Below, in pieces: positions 44,459-53,233 of a stretch of DNA of 64,000 bases; within the stretch, counting starts at the first letter, position 1; each line of letters opens with the position of its first letter. The stretch lies in NCBI RefSeq assembly GCF_013488225.1, contig NZ_CP041238.1, positions 955,501 through 1,019,500 on the forward strand, read 5' to 3'. The stretch is from Sinorhizobium mexicanum (GTDB taxonomy: Bacteria; Pseudomonadota; Alphaproteobacteria; Rhizobiales; Rhizobiaceae). The notes under the pieces are model-generated. The model did no database searches. It worked only from the letters and a program-made list of their open reading frames with translations, and was not told the DNA's origin. The position numbers and the translations under genes are program-made.

Positions 44459-44786
44459 TTCAATCGCCCTTGTTTTTCCTTGAGAGCCGGTTCCCGGTCT
44501 TCTCGTCGGGACTTTTCGTCCTCTATGGGCAGGAGGATAGGCAGCCGCTCTTCCGGACGGCTTAAAAATTGCGGTTAAAAAAACTTTGCGTCGCCCGATG
44601 GTTAGCAAAAGCCGACCCGTCAAGGTTTCTTCTTCGTCAACGAAATTGCCCGGATTTTTTTGAACCGCGAACGAGGGCCGGAAAAGCCACACACAAGTCT
44701 CCGGTGGCATGATGCGGCGTCAGAATTCCGTTTTGGCGGGCGCGGCCCGCCGGCAATCGACAAGAAGCAATCGACAAGGCGGCGGC
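44459..44786. other. 328-bp divergent intergenic region
   Basis: It holds the promoters of the DUF6101 gene (left) and the DUF1217 gene (right). The AT-rich stretches gcttaaaaattgcggttaaa and ggatttttttg are the only notable sequences. I cannot assign a specific promoter. Confidence 0.45.
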
Positions 44787-46964
44787 ATGGTTTCGACCTA
44801 CATCGACTACAATCTCATTACCCGCGACATGAGGGCCAGTCTCAATCGGGTGTCGATCCAGCCGCTGGTTGCGCGCGAGGCCGAATATTATAAAGCGAAT
44901 ATCGGCAAGGTGACTTCTGTCGACGAATTTCTCGACGATTACCGCCTCTATTCCTACGCCATGAAGGCCCACGGCCTCGAGGACATGACCTATGCAGTCG
45001 CTTTCATGCGCAAGGTGCTCGAGAGCGACCTGAAGGACGACAACAGCTTTGCCAATCGCCTGACGGACGAACGGTACCGCAATTTCGCCGAAGCGTTCAG
45101 TTTTGGCTCGTCGACCGCGGTTGTGCAGACCGACGCCCAGACCGATGCGCTCATAGGACTCTACAGCGAGGCGATCGCCAACCAGTCGAACGTGCTCAAT
45201 GCCGAAACGAGCTATTACAACGCGGTGATCGATACCGTGACGAATGTCGATCAGTTCCTTGGGAATGAACGCCTCAGGACCTATGCGATGAAGGCCTTCG
45301 GGTTCGATCCGAAATACACGTCCTATTCCCATTTGAGACAGATTCTGACCAGCGACGTCAACGATCCGAACAGCTACGTTAACAAGCTCGGCAGCAGCTC
45401 TGCGCTGAATTTCGCGAAGGCGTTCAATTTCCAGACCGACGGGAGCCTGCCCGCCAACACGCTGCCGCAGAGCGCGACGCAAAAGAGTGCCATCAACGAG
45501 AGCTACATCCTTAACGCCAGCGACCGCGTGACGTCGGCGGAGGCCCTGCTCAACAAGAGCTACTACGAGGCGAAGATTGGCAGCATCACGACGGTCGCCG
45601 CATTGAAGGCCGATACCCGCCTGTTCAACTACGTGGTGACCGCTTTCGGACTGCCGCCGAGCACTTTGACGACAACCGTCGAGAACATCCTGACCAGTGA
45701 CCTCGACGATCCCAACAGCTACGCCAACAAGATGGGCGGCGAGTACAACAAGGCCTACAAGGCCATGGCAGCCGCCTTCAATTTCCAGACCGACGGGACG
45801 CTCGCGAGCAGCGACGGCGCGCAGACGGCAGCGCAGGTGGCCATAACGTCCGATGGTTATATGATCCATTACAACGACAAGGACGATGCCGCGGACGAGG
45901 CGCTGATTTCGCGTTTCAAGATGCTGATAAACGCGCTGACGAGCGTCGACAATCTGCTCAACGATCCCAGCATGATGACGCTTACGCTGCGCGCCTTCGG
46001 CCTTGAGGAGGAGGGGGACAGCGTCCGCAAGCTGAGGAAAGTCCTGACGAGCGATCTGAGCGACCCCGACAGCTATGCCAATTCGCTCAAGGACGAGCGT
46101 TACGTTAAGCTTGCCAAGGCGTTCAACTTCGAGCCCGACGGCTCGCTTGGCGCGCCGAAGCTTGCGCAATCCGAGGCCGAAATCCTGAATACGTCCAAGG
46201 CCTATGTCATCGAAAAGAGCCGCTTTGGCACCGACGAAGACAAGAGCAAGGCGCAGGAAGAGGCGAAATATTATAGCGCCGAGATCCAGAAGATCGAAAC
46301 GCTCGACGACTTGCTCGGTAACCGGCGCCTGGTTGATTTCGTCCTTGTCGCCGCGGGCATCGATCCGGAGACCGTCGAGACCAGCTACCTCAGGGAGATG
46401 TTTCTCTCCGATCTCGATGACCCGGAAAGCTTCATCAACGCGCAGAGCGATACCCGCTATCGCGAGATCGTCGCTTCTTTCAATTTCGACATCGAAGGAA
46501 AGCTTGCGCGCGGAGAAGCAGGTCAGATCCAGACCCGGCGCGGCATCATTGCCACGATGGATCTTTACCTCAACCAGACGCTGGAAGAGAACGCTGGCGA
46601 GGACAATGCCGGTGTCCGCCTGGCACTCTATTTCAAGCGCATGGCTTCCGACGTCAACACGGTTTACGACCTTCTTGCCGACAGCGCCTTGATGCAGGTC
46701 GTCAGAACCGCCTTCAGCATCCCGCAAGAGATGGCAAGCAGCGACATCGATATTCAAGCCGAATACATCAAGCGTGTGATGAACATCGAGGATCTCCAGG
46801 ATCCCCAGAAGCTCGAAAAACTCCTGCAGCGTTTCACCGCGCTTTATGACGTCGAGAACAACACCGATGTCTCCCCGGCCGCCACCATCCTGTCCGGCAG
46901 CGGTGGTTTCGGCATCAGCGCCGACACGTTGATGCAGCTGACACAGCTCAGGATGGGTGGATGA
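44787..46964 (+). CDS. DUF1217 multi-repeat protein
   Basis: A 725-aa protein built from about six DUF1217-like units of 110-140 residues. Each has a YY/YF start, an L-x5-L-x3-AFGL helix, a conserved SDLxDPxSYxN turn and an AFNF end. Examples are VLTSDLSDPDSYANSL and ILTSDLDDPNSYANKM. The last unit is the most degenerate. DUF1217 genes in rhizobia also occur in flagellar clusters; none is near here. There is no signal peptide. Function is unknown. The start at 44787 is supported by AAGGCGGCGG. Confidence 0.82.
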   Translation: MVSTYIDYNLITRDMRASLNRVSIQPLVAREAEYYKANIGKVTSVDEFLDDYRLYSYAMKAHGLEDMTYAVAFMRKVLESDLKDDNSFANRLTDERYRNFAEAFSFGSSTAVVQTDAQTDALIGLYSEAIANQSNVLNAETSYYNAVIDTVTNVDQFLGNERLRTYAMKAFGFDPKYTSYSHLRQILTSDVNDPNSYVNKLGSSSALNFAKAFNFQTDGSLPANTLPQSATQKSAINESYILNASDRVTSAEALLNKSYYEAKIGSITTVAALKADTRLFNYVVTAFGLPPSTLTTTVENILTSDLDDPNSYANKMGGEYNKAYKAMAAAFNFQTDGTLASSDGAQTAAQVAITSDGYMIHYNDKDDAADEALISRFKMLINALTSVDNLLNDPSMMTLTLRAFGLEEEGDSVRKLRKVLTSDLSDPDSYANSLKDERYVKLAKAFNFEPDGSLGAPKLAQSEAEILNTSKAYVIEKSRFGTDEDKSKAQEEAKYYSAEIQKIETLDDLLGNRRLVDFVLVAAGIDPETVETSYLREMFLSDLDDPESFINAQSDTRYREIVASFNFDIEGKLARGEAGQIQTRRGIIATMDLYLNQTLEENAGEDNAGVRLALYFKRMASDVNTVYDLLADSALMQVVRTAFSIPQEMASSDIDIQAEYIKRVMNIEDLQDPQKLEKLLQRFTALYDVENNTDVSPAATILSGSGGFGISADTLMQLTQLRMGG

Positions 46965-47014
46965 AGAACGTGGCGGGCGCATTCGCCCGCATCGGCTCCA
47001 TGCCCTGGAATCGA

Positions 47015-48451
47015 TCACACAGACCTTGCGCGCAGCACCTTGTCGGGGTTCATGATGCCTGCCGGGTCGAAAGCATGCTTGATCCGCTGCATCAGATCGA
47101 TTTCGATCGCCGGGCGGATCTCCGCAAGCTCATCGCGCTTCAACTGACCGATGCCGTGCTCGGCCGAGATGGATCCGCCATGCGTGAGCACGATGCCATG
47201 GACGATGGCGTTTATCTCGCGCCAACGGTCGAGGAAGGCCTGTTTGTCGGCGCCTACCGGCTGGGAAATGTTGTAGTGGATGTTGCCGTCGCCCATGTGG
47301 CCGAAGGCGCATATGCGAGCCCCGGGTATCGCTTTCATGACGGCGGCATCGGCCTCAGCCATGAAGGCAGGGATGCTCGACACAGGCACCGACACGTCGT
47401 GCTTGATCGACCCGCCTTCCGGTTTCTGTGCCGGCGACATGCTTTCGCGCATGTGCCACAGCGCCTTGCGCTGCATCTCGTTCGTCGCAATCACCGCATT
47501 TTCGACAAGGCCATCGCTGACGCCCGCTTCGAGCACGCCCTGTATCATACGCTCCGCGCTTTCCGCGGAATCCGAGGTCGAAATATCGATCAGCGCGTAC
47601 CAGGGATGGACTGTCGCCATCGGGTCACGAACGCCCGGAATATGCCGGGAGGTGAACTCTATGCCGATCCTCGGCATCAGCTCGAAACCGGTCAGCGCCG
47701 GCCCACAGAGGCTCGAAGCCCGATCGAAAAGGGTAAGCGCATCCTCGACGCTTTCAAGGCCCGCGAATGCGACTTGATGGCCAAGCGGCTTCGGGAACAG
47801 CTTCAACACGGCGCCGGTGATGACGCCGAGCGTTCCTTCAGCACCGATGAAAAGGTCTCGGAGATCGTAGCCGGTGTTGTCCTTCTTCAGCCGGCGCAAT
47901 CCGTCCCAGATTTCGCCGGTCGGCAGCACCACCTCCAGCCCCAGGCAGAGCTGGCGCATATTGCCGTATGCGAGCACCGCCGTGCCGCCGGCATTGGTCG
48001 AAAGATTGCCGCCGATTCGGGCAGAACCTTCCGAGCCGAGGGATAGCGGGAACAGGCGTCCGTTATCGTCCGCGGCCTTGTGGATATCCGCTAAGATGCA
48101 GCCGGCATCGGCCACGATGACGTTGCCGACGGGATCAACGTCACGGATGCGGTTCAGCCGCTCGAGCGAAAGAACCATGTCGGATCTTCCCTCGCGCGGA
48201 ATCTGGCCGGCAACATGTCCGGTATTGCCGCCCTGCGGGACGATCGCGGTGTGGGTCTGGCTTGCCAGGCGCATGATGCGCGAGACGTCCTCGACGGAGC
48301 CCGGTCTGAGAACGAGCGGGGTGGTGCCGTGATAGAGCCCGCGTGACTCGACGAGATAAGGCGCGGTCTCCGCCGGACTGCTGAGCGCATTGCCGCTGCC
48401 GACGATGTCGATGAAAGAGGCGATCAGTTCGGGAGAAAGTATTGTCGTCAT
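47015..48451 (-). CDS. FAD-linked oxidase, D-lactate/D-2-hydroxyglutarate dehydrogenase type
   Basis: A 478-aa flavoprotein of the GlcD/DLD family. The FAD-binding PCMH fold (about 40-220) has PQGGNTGHVAGQIP and GGNLSTNAGGTAVLAYGN. The C-terminal FAD-oxidase domain has FGHMGDGNIHYNISQP and SAEHGIGQLKRDEL. Substrate is likely a D-2-hydroxy acid. The start is the ATG at 48451 with GAGGG upstream. The upstream sua5 gene ends 30 bp away on the same strand, so co-transcription is likely. Confidence 0.9.
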   Translation of the reverse strand: MTTILSPELIASFIDIVGSGNALSSPAETAPYLVESRGLYHGTTPLVLRPGSVEDVSRIMRLASQTHTAIVPQGGNTGHVAGQIPREGRSDMVLSLERLNRIRDVDPVGNVIVADAGCILADIHKAADDNGRLFPLSLGSEGSARIGGNLSTNAGGTAVLAYGNMRQLCLGLEVVLPTGEIWDGLRRLKKDNTGYDLRDLFIGAEGTLGVITGAVLKLFPKPLGHQVAFAGLESVEDALTLFDRASSLCGPALTGFELMPRIGIEFTSRHIPGVRDPMATVHPWYALIDISTSDSAESAERMIQGVLEAGVSDGLVENAVIATNEMQRKALWHMRESMSPAQKPEGGSIKHDVSVPVSSIPAFMAEADAAVMKAIPGARICAFGHMGDGNIHYNISQPVGADKQAFLDRWREINAIVHGIVLTHGGSISAEHGIGQLKRDELAEIRPAIEIDLMQRIKHAFDPAGIMNPDKVLRARSV

Positions 48452-48480
48452 GATCGTTCCCTCGTTTTCCGACGAATTGT

Positions 48481-49455
48481 TCAGCCTCTGGGCGCTGCTG
48501 CCCGCTGCAGGCGGTCGATGATCGCCTCCCCAAGGCCTTCTTCCGGAATGCGGCCGAAGGCGATCGTCCGCGCGCCGCTCGCATCCGCTTGCTTCATATA
48601 GTCGAAGAGGTTGGCGGCCGCCTCGCGGAGGTTGCCGCCGGGGCTCAAGTCCAGCACGATGGTCGCTTCGCCCTCGCCGGGAAGCGGCCTGCCGCCGAAG
48701 CGGATCAACGCTTCTCCCGCCTGCACGTCTTCCGCATTCAATCTTACGGCTGCGCCCGGAGCGTAATGCGACGCAAGCATCCCGGGCGCCTCGATCGTCG
48801 CGCCGGCGCTTTCGGGCCGCATCACCACGCACCCCGTCAGGTTCTCGATCTCTCCGGCGTCCAGGCCGCCGGGTCTGAGAAGCCGCAGCGTGCCGTCCTC
48901 GACCTTGATGATCGTGGACTCAAGGCCGATTTCGGCCGGGCCGGCATCGAGGATGAGTTTCAGCTTGGATCCGAGGTCAGCTTGCACATGGGCGGCGCTG
49001 GTCGGGCTGATTTTGCCGGACGTGTTGGCGCTCGGCGCCGCAAGCGGGTGTCCGAAGCGGGCGATTACCTGGCGTGAGAACCCGTCGGGCATGCGGATGC
49101 CGAGCGTATCGAGCCCGGCCGATGCGAGCGAATGTACGGTGCTTTCCGGCCGCTGCGGCAAGATAAGGGTCAGGGGACCAGGCCAGAAGGCCTCCGCAAG
49201 CCGGCGCGAAATCGGGTCAAACGTCACATGCGCCTCGGCCATCGCCATATCCGAGACATGGCAGATCAGCGGATTGAAACGAGGTCGACCCTTCATCTCG
49301 TAGATGCGGCTGATCGCATCGGGATTTGTCGCGTCCGCCGCAAGGCCATAGACCGTCTCCGTCGGGATCGCGACCGGCTCGCCCTCGGAAAGAACGGCGC
49401 GGGCTTGCTCGATCGCCCGATCTGGCTCTGTGCGTGTATCGATGATTTCGGCCAT
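48481..49455 (-). CDS. L-threonylcarbamoyladenylate synthase, long Sua5 form
   Basis: A 324-aa enzyme that activates threonine, bicarbonate and ATP for t6A37 tRNA modification. The YrdC domain (about 10-205) has IPTETVYGLAADATN, KGRPRFNPLICHV and APSANTSGKISPTSAAHV. The extra C-terminal Sua5 domain (about 225-320) distinguishes it from the short TsaC form. It lies 30 bp upstream of the flavoprotein gene. Two repeat copies precede its start. Confidence 0.92.
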   Translation of the reverse strand: MAEIIDTRTEPDRAIEQARAVLSEGEPVAIPTETVYGLAADATNPDAISRIYEMKGRPRFNPLICHVSDMAMAEAHVTFDPISRRLAEAFWPGPLTLILPQRPESTVHSLASAGLDTLGIRMPDGFSRQVIARFGHPLAAPSANTSGKISPTSAAHVQADLGSKLKLILDAGPAEIGLESTIIKVEDGTLRLLRPGGLDAGEIENLTGCVVMRPESAGATIEAPGMLASHYAPGAAVRLNAEDVQAGEALIRFGGRPLPGEGEATIVLDLSPGGNLREAAANLFDYMKQADASGARTIAFGRIPEEGLGEAIIDRLQRAAAPRG

Positions 49456-49529
49456 GGCGGTTCCGTTTGCCTTTCCGTCGCTTCCTTAACGGACGTGCCG
49501 GAAAAACAGAACGATTTTCTTCGTCAATG

Positions 49530-49574
49530 CATGTCGCCCAAAAGTGCGGAGCGGTTTTGGGACAACGACATGCA
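49530..49574 (+). repeat. Second intergenic repeat family, tandem copy 1
   Basis: catgtcgcccaaaagtgcgg and agcggttttgggacaacgac, followed by atgca, form an interrupted palindrome. The sister copy starts 14 bases after its end. Confidence 0.65.
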
Positions 49575-49588
49575 CGAAACAAGGAGCG

Positions 49589-49630
49589 CATGTCGCCCAA
49601 AAGTGCGCAGCGGTTTTGGAGCACGACATT
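49589..49630 (+). repeat. Second intergenic repeat family, tandem copy 2
   Basis: catgtcgcccaaaagtgcgc and agcggttttggagcacgaca, with a final t. The right arm differs from copy 1 by a small change (ggagcacg for gggacaacg). Confidence 0.65.
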
Positions 49631-49659
49631 TATAAGAACAATGCCCGACCAAGCATGGG

Positions 49660-50259
49660 TCAAAGGCTGCGAATGATCTTGCGCAGTGCGTCGTCGCGCG
49701 CGCCCAGCATCAAGACGTTCTTCAGTGCCACCTTGGGATCCTGCGTCCGGAAGATCAGGCCGTTGCCGCGCACATTGCGATTGATGACCATCTGCCCTTC
49801 GTCGCCGCCGGGTTCGATGGCCACGGCGAAGTACATCCGCGAATAACCCCTGTGTATTCGATCGAAGAAATGCGTCTCGTCGCCGAGATCGGAGAAGAAG
49901 TTCGCGAAATAAAAGGCCCAGGTGATGTCGTGGGAGCGCTCGAGATGCGTTTTCGCGGCCGTCACATGGCAGTAGCCGAGATGCGGACTGTTCGGGAGGG
50001 TGCGGTGAAAGATCATCTTCGGAAACTGGATCGAAGAATGGAACGCGTTGATGCGCTTGTGGGTCGTCTCTCCCGCCGCCGAAAGCTTCCGCCCCGTTTG
50101 CTCCGCGACCTCCTCATGCGTCAGGTAGCGACGCTGCCCGGCTATCCAGGGCCGTCGGCGGTCGATCCGGCCGGTGCGGAGGAATTCCGCGTGGGGCGTG
50201 GCCTTTGACGCGGCAACCGGAGCTCGCGTGCCGGTGTCATAATATCTGAGTCTTGCCAT
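49660..50259 (-). CDS. Conserved hypothetical protein
   Basis: A 199-aa cytosolic protein with no recognised domain. Conspicuous segments are RRRPWIAGQRRYLTHEEVAEQTGRKLS near the N-terminus, SSIQFPKMIFHRTLPNSPHLGYCHVTAAKTHLERSH in the middle, and RMYFAVAIEPGGDEGQMVINRN towards the end. Codon use matches its neighbours, so it is a real gene. It is divergent from the riboswitch-controlled operon. Function unknown. Confidence 0.7.
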   Translation of the reverse strand: MARLRYYDTGTRAPVAASKATPHAEFLRTGRIDRRRPWIAGQRRYLTHEEVAEQTGRKLSAAGETTHKRINAFHSSIQFPKMIFHRTLPNSPHLGYCHVTAAKTHLERSHDITWAFYFANFFSDLGDETHFFDRIHRGYSRMYFAVAIEPGGDEGQMVINRNVRGNGLIFRTQDPKVALKNVLMLGARDDALRKIIRSL

Positions 50260-50585
50260 TGGCGCCGGCGCCGTCCTTGTCCGCGAAACGAGTTGATCCG
50301 TCCCGGAATGCTAGCCCTTCAGGGTTAACAGATGATTTTTTATTGCCTTTCGTCGGCGGCAAGCACTCCGGAGGATTGTCGCAAAATGACCAGCTCATTT
50401 CGTGCCGGAGATGACGCTGGTGAAAAAATCGCCAGCTGCCTATGTTTTCAGCTATCACATTGTTTATAATAAAAAATATCAATCATAGTATAGCGGAATG
50501 ACGAGCGAATATCGTGTCGTCTTTCTGGAAGAGGATGTCGTCAATCGGCAAACGAAAAGGCGCTGCGCGCGCTTAGATATCGACA
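50260..50585. other. 326-bp divergent region upstream of the riboswitch
   Basis: The stretch 50456-50494 (ttgtttataataaaaaatat) is the most AT-rich in the window and probably holds the promoter of the riboswitch transcript. No ORF is supported. A further AT-rich patch near 50325-50345 may serve the hypothetical gene to the left. Confidence 0.45.
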
Positions 50586-50762
50586 CTCAAGGTGCCGCTC
50601 CCAGGGAGGGCGGAGAATTGGGAAGCCGGTCAGATCCCGGCGCTGCCCCCGCAACGGTGGTGGAGCGAAAGCCACGGCAAAAGGCCACTGGACGGTGTGT
50701 CCGGGAAGGCGCCGGGCGGGTCCCTCTTGGGGCCGCTCCAGAGCCCGGAAACCAGCCTTGGG
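50586..50762 (+). promoter_or_regulatory. Cobalamin (B12) riboswitch
   Basis: The conserved blocks occur in order: GGTGCC (50591), GGGAAGCCGGT, the B12-core CCGGCGCTGCCCCCGCAACGGT, GCCACTGG, GGGAAGGCG, and GAGCCCGGAAACCAGCC. A closing P1 helix forms between CTCAAGG (50586-50592) and CCTTGGG (50756-50762). It is on the plus strand, about 120 bases before a Rieske oxygenase gene. Confidence 0.92.
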
Positions 50763-50845
50763 ACGAAAAATCGACCGTAACTGGTTGCGGCGGGCAGCCG
50801 GATCGGAGCCTTTGATGCGCCGGCACTATCGTCGGCGTTGGTTCC

Positions 50846-50883
50846 TGTCCTGCCTCTCCGAACTGATGAAAGAGGACAGGACA
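50846..50883 (+). promoter_or_regulatory. Ribosome-binding-site sequestering hairpin (riboswitch expression platform)
   Basis: TGTCCTG-CCTCT (50846-50857) pairs with AGAGG-A-CAGGACA (50871-50883), 12 base pairs with one bulged A. The right arm contains the AGAGGA Shine-Dalgarno and the A of the start codon. It fits translational control by the upstream riboswitch. Confidence 0.65.
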
Positions 50884-52127
50884 TGGACATTCAGAACGAT
50901 ATGCTGTGCCGGCTGGAAACCCGCCGTGAGGGCCATAGCCTCGACCGGGCCTTCTACACCGACCCGGATTATTACCGGCAAGACCTCGAGCACATCTGGT
51001 ACAAGGACTGGCTCTTTATCGGTCACGACTGCGAAATTCCGCGGGCCGGCAACTACTTTACCGTTCAGGTCGGCGACTATCCGATCGTCGTTGTCCGCGA
51101 CCGGCAGGGAACGATCCGGGCGCTCCACAATTCCTGCCGCCACCGCGGCTCGCGCGTCTGCACGCAGCACAAGGGCTCCTCGGCCAAGCTCGTCTGTCCC
51201 TATCACCAGTGGACCTACGAACTGGACGGAAAACTGCTTTTCGCGCGGCAGATGCCCGAAGGCTTCGACCCGGCTCAGCACAGCCTGAAGCCGGTCCGTT
51301 GCGAAACGGTTGGAGGCTATATCTTCATCAGCCTCGCCGACGAGCCGATGGATTTCCAGGCGTTCCGCGAGACGGTTGCTGGTTATCTCGCGCCGCATCG
51401 CCTTGGCGAAACCAAGGTCGCCTATGAGAGCACGATCGTCGAGAAGGGCAATTGGAAGCTTGTCTGGGAGAACAACCGCGAGTGCTACCACTGCGCCGCC
51501 AACCATCCGGAGCTTTGCCGCACCTACCCCGAGGCTCCAACGGTGACGGGTGTCCAGGGCGCGATGGACGACCCGGAGATCGGCGCCCATTGGGAAAGGT
51601 GCGAAGCGGCGGGCCTTCCGAGCACGTTCAGGATCGCGCCGACCGGCCAGTTCCGGATGACGCGGATGCCGCTCATCAACGGCGCCGAGAGCTACACGAT
51701 GTCCGGGCATGCGGCCGTGCGCAAACAGCTTTCGGCGGGCATCAACCAGCGCGCGATCGGCACGCTCTTGCTCTTCCACTACCCGACCACCTGGAACCAT
51801 GTGCTCGGCGATCACGCGATCACCTTCCGTGTGCTGCCCCTTGGCCCGGAACTGACGCAGGTCACCACCAAATGGCTGGTCAGCAAGGATGCAGTCGAAG
51901 GTGTCGATTACACCATCGAAGACCTTACTCATGTCTGGACAGAAACCAATGACCAGGATCGCCAGATCGTAGAGGAAAACGCCTTCGGCATCCGCTCGCC
52001 GGCCTATGAGCCGGGCCCCTATTCGACCGAGCACGAGGGCGGCGTGATGCAGTTCGTCGAATGGTACTGCAATTTCATGCAGAACCGCCTGCAGGGCGAT
52101 GCCGCTCCTCTCTCACGGGTGGCCTGA
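50883..52127 (+). CDS. gbcA: Rieske non-heme iron oxygenase, glycine betaine demethylase-like (GbcA)
   Basis: A 414-aa oxygenase alpha subunit. The Rieske [2Fe-2S] ligands are C85-x-H87 (CRH) and C105-x2-H108 (CPYH). The mononuclear iron ligands H203 and H208 lie in ENNRECYHCAANH. Length and motifs fit the GbcA group that oxidatively demethylates glycine betaine to dimethylglycine and formaldehyde. Stachydrine or another quaternary amine is possible. The ATG at 50883 follows AGAGGA, which is buried in a hairpin. A cobalamin riboswitch lies upstream. Confidence 0.78.
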   Translation: MDIQNDMLCRLETRREGHSLDRAFYTDPDYYRQDLEHIWYKDWLFIGHDCEIPRAGNYFTVQVGDYPIVVVRDRQGTIRALHNSCRHRGSRVCTQHKGSSAKLVCPYHQWTYELDGKLLFARQMPEGFDPAQHSLKPVRCETVGGYIFISLADEPMDFQAFRETVAGYLAPHRLGETKVAYESTIVEKGNWKLVWENNRECYHCAANHPELCRTYPEAPTVTGVQGAMDDPEIGAHWERCEAAGLPSTFRIAPTGQFRMTRMPLINGAESYTMSGHAAVRKQLSAGINQRAIGTLLLFHYPTTWNHVLGDHAITFRVLPLGPELTQVTTKWLVSKDAVEGVDYTIEDLTHVWTETNDQDRQIVEENAFGIRSPAYEPGPYSTEHEGGVMQFVEWYCNFMQNRLQGDAAPLSRVA

Positions 52128-52129
52128 TC

Positions 52130-53221
52130 ATGGAAATGGGTTCCTCTTTTCGCCATTTCGATGAGTTGCATCCGTGGATCGATCGGCAGCATCTGCTCGA
52201 ATGCATATCGGCCGTGATCGAGACTGCGGACGTGATGACCTTCACCTTCCGTTCGGACAAGCTGGCCTGGTTCCGCTATCTGCCGGGGCAGTTCGTCACG
52301 CTTGAGCTGCCCGTCGGCGAGGAGCCGGTGATGCGCACCTACACGCTGTCATCCTCGCCATCACGCCCGCTCTCGGTTGCCGTCACCGTCAAGGCGCAGC
52401 CGGACAGCATCGGTACGCGCTGGATGTTCGACAATCTGAAGCCCGGCATGAAGCTGAGGGCGCTCGGGCCGCTCGGGGATTTCAGCTTCGTTCGCCATCC
52501 GGGTGAGAAATACCTGTTTATCTCGGCTGGCTCCGGTGTGACGCCGATGATGTCGATGACGCGGTGGATGGCGGACTGCGCGCCCGACATGGACGTCACT
52601 TTCATTTCCTGCGCGCGCCGGCCGGAGGATCTCCTGTTCCGCTCAGAGCTGGAGGTTCTCGCCCGCCAGATGCGGCGGCTCAATCTCGGCTTTCTCGTCG
52701 AGGGCCATGAGGCGCGCCACGGCTGGCATGGACTGCGCGGTCGCATCGATGCGACGAAATTGCCGCTGCTCGCGCCGGATTTCCTGGAGAGGACGGTCTT
52801 TTGCTGCGGGCCCGAACCCTTCATGCGCAGCGTCAGGGAGATGCTGAAAGGCGCCGGTTTCGATATGGCGCGCCATCACGAGGAGAGTTTCCAGCCGGCA
52901 GCCGCGCCGGCGGCCGAGGAGCTCGCGGTGCGGGCCGGCGCGGGGCCGGGCACTGCGGCCGAGGCACGCGTCTCCTTCACCATGAGCGGCAAGGACGTGA
53001 CGGTGGTGCCAGGCCAGACGATCCTGCAGGCCGCCCGCGCCAACGGCGTCAGGATCGGCGCCGCTTGCGAGGGCGGCATATGCGGTACCTGCTGTGTGAT
53101 GAAGGTCGCCGGCGAAGTCGAGATGAACCACAATGGCGGCATTCTCGATGACGAGATCGAGGAAGGCTACATTCTTGCCTGCTGCTCGCGGCCACTCGGC
53201 GACGTGCAAATCGAGGCGTGA
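52130..53221 (+). CDS. gbcB: Ferredoxin reductase component of the oxygenase (GbcB-like)
   Basis: A 363-aa electron-transfer protein that passes electrons from NAD(P)H to the Rieske oxygenase. An FAD-binding domain (about 25-130, with MRTYTLSSSPSRP) leads to an NAD-binding domain (ISAGSGVTPMMSM). The C-terminal plant-type [2Fe-2S] ferredoxin domain has CEGGICGTCC and a final cysteine in ACCSRP. It begins two bases after the gbcA stop, so both are under the same riboswitch. Confidence 0.82.
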   Translation: MEMGSSFRHFDELHPWIDRQHLLECISAVIETADVMTFTFRSDKLAWFRYLPGQFVTLELPVGEEPVMRTYTLSSSPSRPLSVAVTVKAQPDSIGTRWMFDNLKPGMKLRALGPLGDFSFVRHPGEKYLFISAGSGVTPMMSMTRWMADCAPDMDVTFISCARRPEDLLFRSELEVLARQMRRLNLGFLVEGHEARHGWHGLRGRIDATKLPLLAPDFLERTVFCCGPEPFMRSVREMLKGAGFDMARHHEESFQPAAAPAAEELAVRAGAGPGTAAEARVSFTMSGKDVTVVPGQTILQAARANGVRIGAACEGGICGTCCVMKVAGEVEMNHNGGILDDEIEEGYILACCSRPLGDVQIEA

Positions 53222-53233
53222 CGGGCGGGCCCT

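Noticed and set aside
44637..47018. 793-codon minus-strand frame opposite the DUF1217 gene
   Set aside because: The regular repeats and the ribosome binding site belong to the plus strand. The minus product is a Val/Asp/Gly-rich shadow.
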